Part shown: positions 1 to 9,230 of the stretch, one piece after another
Position numbering within the stretch: the first letter of the stretch is position 1
Layout of the letters: every line of letters begins with the position of its first letter
Origin: an uncultured Acetatifactor sp.
GTDB lineage: Bacteria; Bacillota; Clostridia; Lachnospirales; Lachnospiraceae
Assembly (NCBI GenBank): GCA_910577185.1
Contig: CAJTLR010000006.1
Span: forward strand, 30,723-94,722
Direction of reading: 5' to 3'
Length of the DNA stretch: 64,000 nucleotides
Translations under genes and position numbers: made by a program
The notes under the pieces: model-generated
What the model saw: only the letters and a program-made list of their open reading frames with translations
What the model was told of the DNA's origin: nothing
Databases searched by the model: none

Positions 1-1242
1 GAAATTGAGCTGGCGCTGGTAAAGCTTTATCATGAATCCGGAGATGCAAAGTATCTCAGGCAGGCCCAATGGCTCCTGGAGCAGAGAGGGAAGGGCCATG
101 GACGGGGAACCAATATCTGGGAGAACTGGGGAGCGGATTACGCCCAGGACCATATGCCGGTGAGCGAGATGCGGGATATTACGGGACATGCCGTCAGGGC
201 CATGTATATGTACGCCGGCATGTGCGGCGTTGTAAAAGAGACAGGCAATGCACAGTATCTGCGTTCCCTGGATAACCTGTGGAAATCCGTGGTACAGAGG
301 AATATGTATCTCACGGGAGGGATCGGCTCCACAAGAGAAAATGAAGGGTTTACCGAGGATTATGACCTGCCCAATGACACGGCGTACTGTGAGAGCTGTG
401 CCAGCATCGGAATGATTATATGGAATCAGAGGATGAACGATCTGTACGGGGAAGCAAAATATGCGGATGTGGTGGAGAGGGAACTTTACAATGGCGCCAT
501 TTCCGGGGTCAGCCTGGACGGGACGAAATTTTTTTATGTGAATCCACTGGAAAGTGATGGAAATCACCATCGTGTAGAGTGGTACGGCTGTTCCTGCTGT
601 CCCACACAGATTTCCAGGTTCATACCTTCCATCGGACAATATATCTATTCCGTGGGCAGTGACGGAATCTATATCAACCAGTATATTGCATCGGAAACAG
701 AGGTAACCGTGGGAGAGACAAAAGTTCGGGTACTGCAGGAGACCCGCTATCCATGGGATAATGTGTGCGATATCCGCATCAGTACAAAAGAGGGCGGCTC
801 TTTTCTGCTGAATCTCCGGATTCCGGAATGGTGCGGCAGGTACCGGGTTTTCATCAATGGGGAGGCTTATGAGGAACCTTTTGCGGAAAACGGGTATATG
901 AAACTGCTGCGGGACTGGGAAGGGGAGACCGGAATCAGGCTGGTCTTTGACATGCCGGTGAGATTTGTGCGGGCACATCCTTTTGTGGTTCAGGACAGGG
1001 GAAGGCTCGCCGTGATGAGGGGCCCCGTGGTATATTGTGCGGAGCAGGCGGATAATGAAACCGGGCTGGATGAAATTGCCATCAGCCCGGATATGGAAGC
1101 GGCCCTGGTGAAAAGCGGGCTGGGGATAGACAACATTGTGCTGCGGGATGGGGACAGACAGTACACATTTCTTCCCTATTTTGCCTGGGACAACCGACAG
1201 CCCGGGAAAATGAAGGTCTGGATCCGGCAAAAGCACGGCTGA
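1..1242 (+). CDS. GH127 beta-L-arabinofuranosidase, 5' end outside window
   Basis: The reading frame is open from base 1, so the N-terminus lies outside the window; about 413 C-terminal residues are present. The segment ending in YAQDHMPV, the CESCASIG segment and the WYGCSCCP segment are typical of glycoside hydrolase family 127 (HypBA1 type). In that family a Glu and three Cys bind zinc, and one Cys of the CC pair is the nucleophile; all these positions appear to be kept. The enzyme should release L-arabinofuranose from plant arabinan or extensin oligosaccharides. No signal peptide can be judged. It runs convergently into the ABC exporter genes, with only 35 bases between them. Confidence 0.88.
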   Translation, partial: EIELALVKLYHESGDAKYLRQAQWLLEQRGKGHGRGTNIWENWGADYAQDHMPVSEMRDITGHAVRAMYMYAGMCGVVKETGNAQYLRSLDNLWKSVVQRNMYLTGGIGSTRENEGFTEDYDLPNDTAYCESCASIGMIIWNQRMNDLYGEAKYADVVERELYNGAISGVSLDGTKFFYVNPLESDGNHHRVEWYGCSCCPTQISRFIPSIGQYIYSVGSDGIYINQYIASETEVTVGETKVRVLQETRYPWDNVCDIRISTKEGGSFLLNLRIPEWCGRYRVFINGEAYEEPFAENGYMKLLRDWEGETGIRLVFDMPVRFVRAHPFVVQDRGRLAVMRGPVVYCAEQADNETGLDEIAISPDMEAALVKSGLGIDNIVLRDGDRQYTFLPYFAWDNRQPGKMKVWIRQKHG

Positions 1243-1277
1243 CAGGGTGCCTGACGCTGGTCAGGATGAATGGGGCA

Positions 1278-3134
1278 TCAGGCGTAGTATTTTGCCTGGG
1301 CATCCCACAGCTTCCGGTAAAGGCCTTCTGCGGCGAGAAGATCTTCGTGGGTACCCTGCTCCGCCAGTCTGCCCTCTTCAAATACCAGTATGCGGTCACA
1401 GAAGCGGCAGCTGGAAAGCCTGTGGGAGATGTAAATGGCTCCCTTGCCGCTGGCAAACTGGTTCATGCGCTGGTAAATGTCCGCCTCCGCCACCGGATCC
1501 AGGGCGGCGGTGGGCTCATCCAGAACCACAAAGGGCGCATCCTTGTACAGACAGCGGGCAATGGCCACTTTCTGGGACTCCCCGCCGGAGAGCTCCACGC
1601 CATCTTCCGAAAAATTTTTGTTGATCTGGGTGTGAAGGCCCTGTTCCAGTGTCTTTAGTCTGTCGCCAAAACCGGCGTCCTCCAGGGACTGCACTGCCTT
1701 CTTCTCGTCATAGTCGCTTTCCGACGCCACATTTTCTCCCAGCTCAAAGGCAAAAATAGAATAGTCCTGAAAGACGGTGGAAAAGAATTCCAGGTATTCC
1801 TCATACTGAAATTTGCGGATATCGGTGCCGTTTAGGAGAATTTCGCCCTCCTGGGGATCACAGAGCCTGCACAGCAGCTTGATAAAGGTTGTTTTGCCGG
1901 AACCGTTGCGCCCCACCACGGCGATTTTTTCCCCTTTGCGGAAACGGCAGCTGATTCCGCAGAGACTGGGAAGGCTGGCGCCGGGATAGGAAAAAGTTAC
2001 ATTTTTAAACTCAAATTCATAGTCTTCACGTATCTGGCTGGTCACAGGAAGTTTTCCTGCCGCGGTAAGGTTCGGCATATCCAGATAGTCAAAATAGACC
2101 TTTATATATTCAAAATTCTGCCGGAATTCCCGGATGATATGGAATAATCTCGTGGCAGCGTCACCGAACTGGGTTACCATACCGGTATACTTCAGAATGC
2201 TGCCTACACCGAAAGCGCCGTACATGGCTTTCAGTCCCACAAACAGATAGACCAGCAGATGGAAAGACCGGGACAGCAGTGTGGAAAAGAGACTCATTTT
2301 CCGCTCATAACAAAAGGCGTCATCCAAAATCCCGGCATAGCTGCCGCTCAGGGACTGCATGCTCCGGGAGAGGAAACCGCCCGCCCGGAACATGCGGATA
2401 TCCTTTCCGTGCTGATACTGAAGGATACTGACGTCAGACATCATCAACATCTGGTTCATGGGAGTGCCTGCCTTTTCGTCCGCCTGGAAGTAGCGATTCT
2501 GTATTTTGGAAAAAGCGTGGATATTGTAGGCCACGGAAAGGGCAAACACTGCCAGAAACAGCAAGGAGATCATCCGATGGTTCAGCAGGGCTGCCATCTG
2601 CCCCTCACCGACCGCCTTTGCGCGGAAAAATTCCACCACCAGGGCCAGGGAGATGCCTATGGTTACCAGGGTCTCCAGAAGGGTTCCCAGCTGTTCCACC
2701 AGGGCCAGCACACCACGGTAATAATGCCAGCGGGTGATTCTGCCTTTGGTCTCATTGATTTCCGGCGCCGCGCTTATGGCATAATCCATGGTCCAGGATT
2801 TTTCTGCAACAGCCAGCTCAATATGCTTTAATACGGCATATTTCATCACATCCAGAACCTGGGCGCAGGAAGACAGCAACAGCCTGCCGATAAAGTTTAA
2901 CCCTACCAGCAGGAGCGCCAGGAAAAATAAATGCCGCAGGCTCCTTCCCGGATCCGCCAGTTCCGTCAGAATCTCTGCGGACAGAAAAATGCCGATATAA
3001 GGGTAGACTGCGCTCAGGATGGCCACCAGGACCGCCATGGGAAAAATTCCCGGGGATTCCTTTGTGAGATAGACCACAGACCGGCTGAAGTTTTTCCAGG
3101 TATCCCGTTTTTTTACGGTCTTTTCTTTTTTCAT
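1278..3134 (-). CDS. ABC exporter half-transporter (TMD-NBD), second of pair
   Basis: A 618-residue protein with an N-terminal six-helix type membrane domain (about 30-330) and a C-terminal ATPase domain. The ATPase has Walker A GRNGSGKTT, signature LSGGESQKVAIAR and Walker B VVLDEPTAALDP. It lies 38 bases downstream of a second half-transporter on the same strand, so the two probably form a heterodimeric exporter. The substrate cannot be told; such pairs export peptides, lipids or drugs. The ribosome site is weak (AGAGG very close to ATG), which suggests translational coupling to the upstream partner. Confidence 0.88.
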   Translation of the reverse strand: MKKEKTVKKRDTWKNFSRSVVYLTKESPGIFPMAVLVAILSAVYPYIGIFLSAEILTELADPGRSLRHLFFLALLLVGLNFIGRLLLSSCAQVLDVMKYAVLKHIELAVAEKSWTMDYAISAAPEINETKGRITRWHYYRGVLALVEQLGTLLETLVTIGISLALVVEFFRAKAVGEGQMAALLNHRMISLLFLAVFALSVAYNIHAFSKIQNRYFQADEKAGTPMNQMLMMSDVSILQYQHGKDIRMFRAGGFLSRSMQSLSGSYAGILDDAFCYERKMSLFSTLLSRSFHLLVYLFVGLKAMYGAFGVGSILKYTGMVTQFGDAATRLFHIIREFRQNFEYIKVYFDYLDMPNLTAAGKLPVTSQIREDYEFEFKNVTFSYPGASLPSLCGISCRFRKGEKIAVVGRNGSGKTTFIKLLCRLCDPQEGEILLNGTDIRKFQYEEYLEFFSTVFQDYSIFAFELGENVASESDYDEKKAVQSLEDAGFGDRLKTLEQGLHTQINKNFSEDGVELSGGESQKVAIARCLYKDAPFVVLDEPTAALDPVAEADIYQRMNQFASGKGAIYISHRLSSCRFCDRILVFEEGRLAEQGTHEDLLAAEGLYRKLWDAQAKYYA

Positions 3135-3172
3135 AGTACCTCTTTTCTTTATGAATTACGCGGCGCTGCATA

Positions 3173-5002
3173 TTATAAGAGGCCGGCTTCCAATTCTTCC
3201 TGCTTCTTCTGATAATACTTGCTTTGCAGCTGGAACATCCAGGCATACTTTCCGTTTTGGGCCAGAAGTTCCTCATGAGTGCCGGTCTCTACCGCCTCCC
3301 CGTCTTCCAGCAGCAGGATCCGGTCGCAGAACCGTGTGCTGGCCAGGCGATGGGAGATGAAAACGCTGGTTTTGTTTTCGGAAAAACGGCAGTAGCGTTC
3401 ATAGAGCTGGCTTTCAATCAGAGGGTCCAGGGCGGCGGTGGGTTCATCCAGCACCAGAAACGGGGCTTCCTGATACAGGGCGCGGGCCAGCATCAGCTTC
3501 TGGATTTCACCGCCGGAAAAACTGGCCGCATCCTGATAACTTTCCATGCCGAACATGGTCTGCAGACCATGGGGGAGTTTTGCAATTTTTTCCTCCAGGC
3601 CGGCCATTCTGAGGCATTCCTCCAGGCGGGCCTGATCTGCCTTTTTCCCCAGGGTGAGATTTTCTTCCAGGGAAAGGGGAAACAGTCCTGCGTCCTGAAA
3701 CACGCCGGAAAACAATTTCAGCCAGCTTTGTGTAGTGTAGCGGCTCCGATCCTCTCCGTTGACCAGGATCCGGCCCTCCGTAGGCTCATAGAAACCGCAT
3801 AATAATTTGATGAAAGTGGTTTTTCCGGCGCCGTTTAAACCCACCAGGGCAAGTTTTTCACCTGGGCGGAGCGTAAGGCTCAGGTTTTTCAGGGTAAAAT
3901 GCTCCGCGCCTTCATACCGGAAGGACACATTGTCAAAGGTGATTTCAGGAATCTGATTCCGCTCCGGCGCCAGGGATTCCCTTTCCTCCTGCTTATCGCC
4001 TGCCAGCCGGGCTGTAAAACGCCGCTCGTCCTCCACAAAGGAGGCCGCCCGGTGCAGCTGCCGGATGCCGGAAACAATGGAATCACACCAATTGGCAAAG
4101 CCGGTGATGATGCCGAAAAACAGTACAAAACCGGCGGCATCCATACGGCCTTCACATACAAGGTAAATCAGGTACAGATAAGCGGCACCTTCCCAGACAA
4201 GGCGGGTGAAGGCACCGGAAAAAGTTTCCGTGAAGTAGTTGGCCTGCTGGCGTATGGTATAATACAGCCTCTGTTTTAACTCTGTCACAAATTTTTTCCG
4301 GAGCCAGGGGGGCATGTGATAGAGGTGAACATCCTTGGAAACTTCGTATTTGCTTGTGTTGCGGGATAGATATGAAGTTTTATGGTCCAGGGAAATCCAT
4401 TTGTGGCGGTTTTTCGCGTCCCACTTGTTGCAGCGGATTTTGACGGCATAATTTATGGCGTTTCCGGCGATCACAAGCAGCAGAATCCATACGGACAGAC
4501 CGGAAAGCATGCCCACATAGAGTATCATGCCTATGATGGCGCCTGCCGACGAGGAAAAGGCATCCATAAACTGACTGGTGTATTCCTTGTACCAGGTATG
4601 GTGTTCCATTAATTTGTCATATTGTTCGGAAAAATCAGCTCTTTCGGTCTTAATATAGTCTGCGTCCAGACAAAGCTGTATCAGCCTGCTCCGCTCCTGG
4701 TGGCGGATTTTTTCCCGCAGAACAATTTTGGTATTGTCCAGCCAGTTTTGCAGCAGATAGAGAAGCAGTAATCCGCCCCCCAGCAGGGCAAGATTCCGGA
4801 AGATGGTTTCCAGAGGCTTTTTCCCGGTGATGTCGGCAACCAGAACAGAGGGCATATATACACTCAGAAGGGAGATGCCCAGGGTGAGAATGATTCCGGC
4901 CAGATAAATCCGCACATATCCGGGAGAAATCCGGTACAAATGCTTCAGCCAGTACCAGAGATTTTCCAGGGTGGTATGATTGTTCTGTGTTTGTTTGTTC
5001 AT
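3173..5002 (-). CDS. ABC exporter half-transporter (TMD-NBD), first of pair
   Basis: About 609 residues, starting at the ATG at 5000-5002 (MNKQTQNN), which follows a GGAAAG ribosome site; an in-frame start 60 bases upstream has no such site. Membrane helices lie roughly at residues 35-310. The ATPase domain has Walker A GLNGAGKTT, signature FSGGEIQKLMLAR (Phe replaces the usual Leu) and Walker B LVLDEPTAALDP. Both proteins of the pair keep a Glu after Walker B and complete signatures, so both ATP sites may be active. Upstream lie a terminator-like hairpin on the other strand and a structured repeat. Confidence 0.88.
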   Translation of the reverse strand: MNKQTQNNHTTLENLWYWLKHLYRISPGYVRIYLAGIILTLGISLLSVYMPSVLVADITGKKPLETIFRNLALLGGGLLLLYLLQNWLDNTKIVLREKIRHQERSRLIQLCLDADYIKTERADFSEQYDKLMEHHTWYKEYTSQFMDAFSSSAGAIIGMILYVGMLSGLSVWILLLVIAGNAINYAVKIRCNKWDAKNRHKWISLDHKTSYLSRNTSKYEVSKDVHLYHMPPWLRKKFVTELKQRLYYTIRQQANYFTETFSGAFTRLVWEGAAYLYLIYLVCEGRMDAAGFVLFFGIITGFANWCDSIVSGIRQLHRAASFVEDERRFTARLAGDKQEERESLAPERNQIPEITFDNVSFRYEGAEHFTLKNLSLTLRPGEKLALVGLNGAGKTTFIKLLCGFYEPTEGRILVNGEDRSRYTTQSWLKLFSGVFQDAGLFPLSLEENLTLGKKADQARLEECLRMAGLEEKIAKLPHGLQTMFGMESYQDAASFSGGEIQKLMLARALYQEAPFLVLDEPTAALDPLIESQLYERYCRFSENKTSVFISHRLASTRFCDRILLLEDGEAVETGTHEELLAQNGKYAWMFQLQSKYYQKKQEELEAGLL

Positions 5003-5015
5003 CTGCGATCTTTCC

Positions 5016-5056
5016 GGGCATCCGGCTGTATTCAGGTGGCGCCGGATGCCCTTTTT
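5016..5056 (+). terminator. terminator-like hairpin at head of repeat unit
   Basis: A perfect 11-bp stem, GGGCATCCGGC (5016-5026) with GCCGGATGCCC (5041-5051), is followed by TTTTT. It reads as an intrinsic terminator on the plus strand, although no plus-strand gene lies just upstream. The repeat unit begins immediately after the T-tract, as at the other repeat loci. Confidence 0.6.
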
Positions 5057-5057
5057 G

Positions 5058-5138
5058 TACACGGGCGCGTAAGAAAATCAGCAGCGAAAGCTACGCGCCC
5101 GGCGCGGCGAGCAGGGGAGAAGGACGTTCCCCTACTCG
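5058..5138 (+). repeat. Structured repeat, locus 1 (one unit)
   Basis: One unit of the dispersed two-stem repeat. Stem 1 pairs GGGCGCGT (5063-5070) with ACGCGCCC (5093-5100) and encloses a purine-rich bulge and an AGC-GAAA-GCT mini-hairpin. Stem 2 pairs CGAGCAGGGG (5108-5117) with CCCCTACTCG (5129-5138), with one mismatch. The stop codon of the antiporter gene on the other strand lies inside stem 2. Confidence 0.8.
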
Positions 5139-6328
5139 GTTTCCGGTACGGCGGTGTCTTTTGCATAGAGCAGTTTCAGGATGATGGGTGTGGAGATGCT
5201 GGATACGATGATCAGCAGGATGACCGATGTAAAATACACCGGTGTCAGCAGACCCACCGACAGGCCCTTCTGTGCCACGATCAGGGCTACTTCGCCCCGG
5301 GTCATCATGCCCACGCCGATTTTAAGGCAGTCCTGGGTGCGGAAACGGCAGACTTTTGCCATAAGGCCGCAGCCCACGATCTTGGTCACAAGGGCTACAA
5401 GCACAAAGCCCAGGGAGAAGAGCAGGATGCCGGTATTTACATTGTCTATGCTGGTTTTCAGGCCGATGCTTGCAAAAAAGACCGGGCCGAAAATCATGTA
5501 CGAACTGATCTCCATTTTTTCTTCGATGTAGTTGGAATCCCGTATGGAACAAAGGACGATTCCTGCCACATAGGCGCCGGTGATGTCGGCGATGCCAAAG
5601 AAACGCTCCGCCGCGTAGGCAAAGAAGAAACACAGCGCCAGCCCCAGAATGGGGATACGGCGGGTGTGTGGGTAGCGCTCGTCAAGGCGTTTGAAAAGCT
5701 GGAACAAAATCATGCCTACCACAAATGCCATGACAAAGAAAAGCGCCGTGGAGAGAACCACCTTACCGGGATTGGATTCGGGATTCTTGAAGCCCACCAC
5801 AAAGGTCAGCACAATGATGCCCAGCACATCATCAATGATGGCAGCGCTTAATATGGTAGTGCCCACTTTGCCTTTTAATTTGCCCAGTTCTTTCAAGGCT
5901 TCCACGGTGATGCTGACACTGGTTGCCGTCATGATGACGCCGACAAAGACGGCCGTGTAAAATGCTTCGGAGCCCCAGGGGGATATGCCGTACATGCCCA
6001 TGTACAAAAGGGTACCGCCGGCCAGGGGCACAAATACGCCGGCACAGGCGATCAGGAAGGCCACGGGCCCTGTCTTCATCAGATCCTTTAAATTTGTCTC
6101 CAGGCCGGCGGAGAACATCAGCAGTACCACGCCAACCTCTGCCATGCGCACCAGAAAGTCGGTCTGTTCCACCAGTCCCAGTATGCTGGGGCCTATGATC
6201 AGACCGGCAATGATTTCGCCCACTACCTGGGGCGCCTTACACTTTCTCGCCAATATCCCGAATACTTTCGCGAATACAATGATAATGGCCAGATCCTTAA
6301 AAATACTATACGCTTCCATTTCTTTCAC
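5132..6328 (-). CDS. Cation:proton antiporter, CPA2 (KefB/NapA-like)
   Basis: A 398-residue polytopic membrane protein with about 12 hydrophobic segments. The N-terminal half has VVGEIIAGLIIGPSILGL, typical of the Na+/H+ exchanger fold of the CPA2 group, and a central segment with AAIIDDVLGIIVL holds the conserved paired Asp residues of the ion site. It lacks the C-terminal RCK/TrkA-N domain of full-length Kef proteins. It probably exchanges Na+ or K+ for protons at the cell membrane. The last codons (PETE and the stop) overlap the structured repeat at 5058-5138, so the C-terminus may have been changed by repeat insertion. It has its own promoter and a long leader. Confidence 0.88.
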   Translation of the reverse strand: MKEMEAYSIFKDLAIIIVFAKVFGILARKCKAPQVVGEIIAGLIIGPSILGLVEQTDFLVRMAEVGVVLLMFSAGLETNLKDLMKTGPVAFLIACAGVFVPLAGGTLLYMGMYGISPWGSEAFYTAVFVGVIMTATSVSITVEALKELGKLKGKVGTTILSAAIIDDVLGIIVLTFVVGFKNPESNPGKVVLSTALFFVMAFVVGMILFQLFKRLDERYPHTRRIPILGLALCFFFAYAAERFFGIADITGAYVAGIVLCSIRDSNYIEEKMEISSYMIFGPVFFASIGLKTSIDNVNTGILLFSLGFVLVALVTKIVGCGLMAKVCRFRTQDCLKIGVGMMTRGEVALIVAQKGLSVGLLTPVYFTSVILLIIVSSISTPIILKLLYAKDTAVPETE

Positions 6329-6692
6329 TCCCTATGTATATTCATTCCCGCAAGGCGTTTCCTCCCGGGAGATGGTGCTTTTTTACCGGCCCGTCCGTTT
6401 CCGGGGACAGACCCTGTACGAAAGAATATCTGCCGAAACAAAAAGCTCCGGCAGATACGTAAACCTGGCAGCTGCCGGTCTGTGGTTTCCCGGCAGCCTA
6501 CAATATAATATCGCCCATGTCCGGGCCATTTCCTTTTTTGTGATATTTCCGGGTCTGCAGGATTACCCGCTGTCTCCGGCCGGCATATGGGAAAAGGCGC
6601 CGATTGTTTCGGGCAGAACGAACCGCATCCTGCTGAAGGGTTCCGGTCTGCCGGATAGATAAGCCCCTGAAAACGGGCCCTCCTTTTTTTAC
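6329..6692 (-). other. Long 5' leader of the antiporter gene, several stems
   Basis: About 365 bases lie between the predicted transcription start and the antiporter ATG, with no convincing gene on either strand. Read on the minus strand, it can form several stems: CGGGT with ACCCG around 6546-6566, CTGCCGG with CCGGCAG around 6475-6497, and ATCTGCCG with CGGCAGAT around 6428-6456. The last is followed by a T-rich stretch and could act as an attenuator. I do not recognise a known riboswitch core. The length and structure are consistent with a cis-regulatory RNA controlling ion transport. Confidence 0.4.
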
Positions 6693-6698
6693 AGATTC

Positions 6699-6727
6699 AG
6701 TATATAAAATATGTCTGCCCTTGTCAA
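6699..6727 (-). promoter_or_regulatory. Promoter for antiporter gene
   Basis: On the minus strand, TTGACA (6727-6722), a 17-base spacer and TATACT (6704-6699) make a near-consensus sigma-A promoter. It predicts transcription starting near 6692. Confidence 0.72.
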
Positions 6728-6831
6728 GTGACAAATTGGTGCGGAGGCACGGATATTCCGCGTATTTGCCCGGAGTGTCCGCCCGGACAGACGGGGTATC
6801 AGGCCAAAGATGCGTCCGGCGGCATCCGGGA

Positions 6832-9093
6832 TTATCCCAGATGCCAGATATCCCGGTTGTACTCCTGGATGGTGCGGTCTGAGGAGAAGAATCCCGCTTT
6901 GCTGATATTGATCAGGGAGCGCCTGGTCCAGTCGATGGGATTTTCCGCATAGTCTGCCAGCGCCTGGTTTTTGCGGACCACATAGGCATTAAAGTCAGGC
7001 AGGGTCTGGAACCAGTCTTTCCGGATCAGCTCGTTTTTCAGGCGGGTAAGATGCTCCTGGCTGCCATGGAACAGCATTTCCTCGCTGGTAAGGAAGTCCA
7101 CTGCCCTGCGGATATTGGGATCGCCTTCATACCAGTCGCAGGCACAGTAGTCGCCCTGGGCATATCTGTGGATGACCTGTTTGCTGCTCTGGCCGAAAAT
7201 ATAGATATTGTCGTCGCCCACGGCATCGGCGATCTCCACATTCGCCCCGTCCATGGTGCCCAGGGTCAGGGCGCCGTTGAGCATAAATTTCATGTTTCCG
7301 GTGCCGGAGGCTTCCTTGGAGGCAAGGCTGATCTGCTCCGAAAGATCGCAGGCGGGAATCATTTTCTCGGCGGCGGTAACATTGTAATTTTCGATAAATA
7401 CAATCTGCAGCCATTCGGACACTTCCGGGTCAAGGCTGATGACGGTGGACAGCACCAGCAGCGCGTGAATGATGTCCTTGGCGATGGTGTAGGCCGGGGC
7501 TGCCTTTGCGCCGAAAATGGCGGTCAGGGGTGTCTGGGGCAGACGGCCAGCCTTAATCTCGAAATACTGGTGAATCAGGTACAAAAGGTTCAGCTGCTGG
7601 CGTTTGTATTCATGCAGCCTCTTGGACTGGATGGCAAACATTGCGCTGGGATTGACATAGATTCCCTGCGTGTTTTTCAGCCATTCTGCAAGGGCAAGCT
7701 TATTATCGTACTTGATGGAGGCCAGCTGCTTTAATACTTTCCGGTCTTCCGTAAAGTCTGCCAGCTTCTCCAGCTGGGAGGCATCCTTTCTGAAACCGGT
7801 GCCAATGAGGTTTTCGATAAGCTGTGTCAGCTCCGGATTGCATTTCAGAAGCCATCTGCGGAAGGTGATGCCGTTGGTCTTATTGTTGAATTTTTCCGGG
7901 TAGAGCTTATAAAAATGATTCAGCTCACTGTCTTTCAAAATTTCCGTATGCAGGGCAGCCACGCCGTTGGTGCTGTGGGTAAAGTGGATATCCATATGCG
8001 CCATGTGGACGATATTGTTGGAGTCGATGATGGCGGTGGATGAATCATTGGTGCGGGAGGCGGCCACTGCGTCCAGCTTCTCAATGATGGGCGTCAGCTG
8101 GGGAACCACCTTGTCGAGATAATGCCTGGGCCATTTCTCCAGGGCTTCTGCCAGGATGGTATGGTTGGTATAAGCGCAGGTCCTGGTGACGATTTCCACG
8201 GCTTCTTCAAAATCAATGCCTTTTTCGCACAGAAGACGGATCAGTTCCGGAATTACCATGGAAGGATGCGTGTCATTGATCTGGATGGCGGCATAATCGT
8301 AAAGATCATGGAGATCACTGCCCCGCCGGGTACATTCATCCAGAATCAGCTGTGCCCCGGCGCTGACCATCAGATACTGCTGGTAAATCCGCAGGAGACG
8401 TCCGTCATCATCACTGTCGTCGGGATACAAAAATAAAGTCAGGTTTTTGTCGATTTCCTGTTTGTCGAACTGAATACCCTTGCCGATGATGGACTGGTCC
8501 ACAGTGTCCAGGTCAAACAGATTCAGGTAATTGGTGCGTCCCTCATAGCCGGTAACGGCAATCTTATAGAGCCTGGCGGTGTAATCCCTGCCGGCCAGGG
8601 AAACGGGGTAGGTTATGTCTGTCTTCCGGGCCCAGTCGTGGCCGCCCAGCCAGAAATCCGGCGTCTCGTCCTGCAGTCTGTCCGTAAAATTCTGGTGGAA
8701 CAGTCCGCAGTGATATCTTAAGCCGATGCCGTCCCCGGGCAGGTTCAGGGTGGCGATGGAATCCAGGAAGCAGGCGGCAAGTCTGCCCAGTCCGCCGTTG
8801 CCCAGGCTGGGTTCCGGCTCTGTTTCTTCCAGCTGTGCCATGGACTTTCCGTGGAATTCCAGGCAGGCTTTCACATCATCATAAAGCCCAAGGTTGATCA
8901 GGTTGTTGCTCAGAAGCTTGCCGATGAGAAATTCGGCAGAAATATAATAGAGTTTCCGTCCGGTGGCCGGAACCGCGCGTTTTTCGCTTTCTTTCTGCAC
9001 AAGGCTAAGCAGTGCCATGTAGACTTCTTCATAAGAGCAGTACCTGATATCGTTGCCGCAAAGTTCTGTCAGTGTTTTATCCATACTTTTCAT
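6832..9093 (-). CDS. glgP: Glycogen/alpha-glucan phosphorylase
   Basis: A 753-residue glycosyltransferase family 35 enzyme, which releases glucose-1-phosphate from glycogen or maltodextrin. The pyridoxal-phosphate signature EASGTGNMKFMLNGAL is intact, as are the N-terminal EPEPSLGNGGLGRLA and the NDTHPSMVIPELIR segments. At 753 residues it is somewhat shorter than the 800-830 typical of the family. The start has a strong GAGAGGAG ribosome site. It is divergent from an AraC-type regulator, separated by 137 bases, so that regulator may control it. No other glycogen genes are in the window. Confidence 0.95.
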   Translation of the reverse strand: MKSMDKTLTELCGNDIRYCSYEEVYMALLSLVQKESEKRAVPATGRKLYYISAEFLIGKLLSNNLINLGLYDDVKACLEFHGKSMAQLEETEPEPSLGNGGLGRLAACFLDSIATLNLPGDGIGLRYHCGLFHQNFTDRLQDETPDFWLGGHDWARKTDITYPVSLAGRDYTARLYKIAVTGYEGRTNYLNLFDLDTVDQSIIGKGIQFDKQEIDKNLTLFLYPDDSDDDGRLLRIYQQYLMVSAGAQLILDECTRRGSDLHDLYDYAAIQINDTHPSMVIPELIRLLCEKGIDFEEAVEIVTRTCAYTNHTILAEALEKWPRHYLDKVVPQLTPIIEKLDAVAASRTNDSSTAIIDSNNIVHMAHMDIHFTHSTNGVAALHTEILKDSELNHFYKLYPEKFNNKTNGITFRRWLLKCNPELTQLIENLIGTGFRKDASQLEKLADFTEDRKVLKQLASIKYDNKLALAEWLKNTQGIYVNPSAMFAIQSKRLHEYKRQQLNLLYLIHQYFEIKAGRLPQTPLTAIFGAKAAPAYTIAKDIIHALLVLSTVISLDPEVSEWLQIVFIENYNVTAAEKMIPACDLSEQISLASKEASGTGNMKFMLNGALTLGTMDGANVEIADAVGDDNIYIFGQSSKQVIHRYAQGDYCACDWYEGDPNIRRAVDFLTSEEMLFHGSQEHLTRLKNELIRKDWFQTLPDFNAYVVRKNQALADYAENPIDWTRRSLINISKAGFFSSDRTIQEYNRDIWHLG

Positions 9094-9164
9094 CTCGGTT
9101 GTCTCCTCTCAAATGTTTTTATTTGATTCTGAACATATTTTTACCATATATTTGAAAATAATGC

Positions 9165-9194
9165 TTGTATAATGTCATCAGATTATGATACAAT
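9165..9194 (+). promoter_or_regulatory. Putative promoter for the AraC-type regulator
   Basis: TTGTAT (9165-9170), an 18-base spacer and TACAAT (9189-9194) lie 37 bases before the start codon. A GGGGAGAAAGG ribosome site is at 9211-9221. The sequence around it is AT-rich and shared with the divergent glgP upstream region. Confidence 0.5.
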
Positions 9195-9230
9195 CCTGCT
9201 ATCTTTTGCAGGGGAGAAAGGACGGATTTT

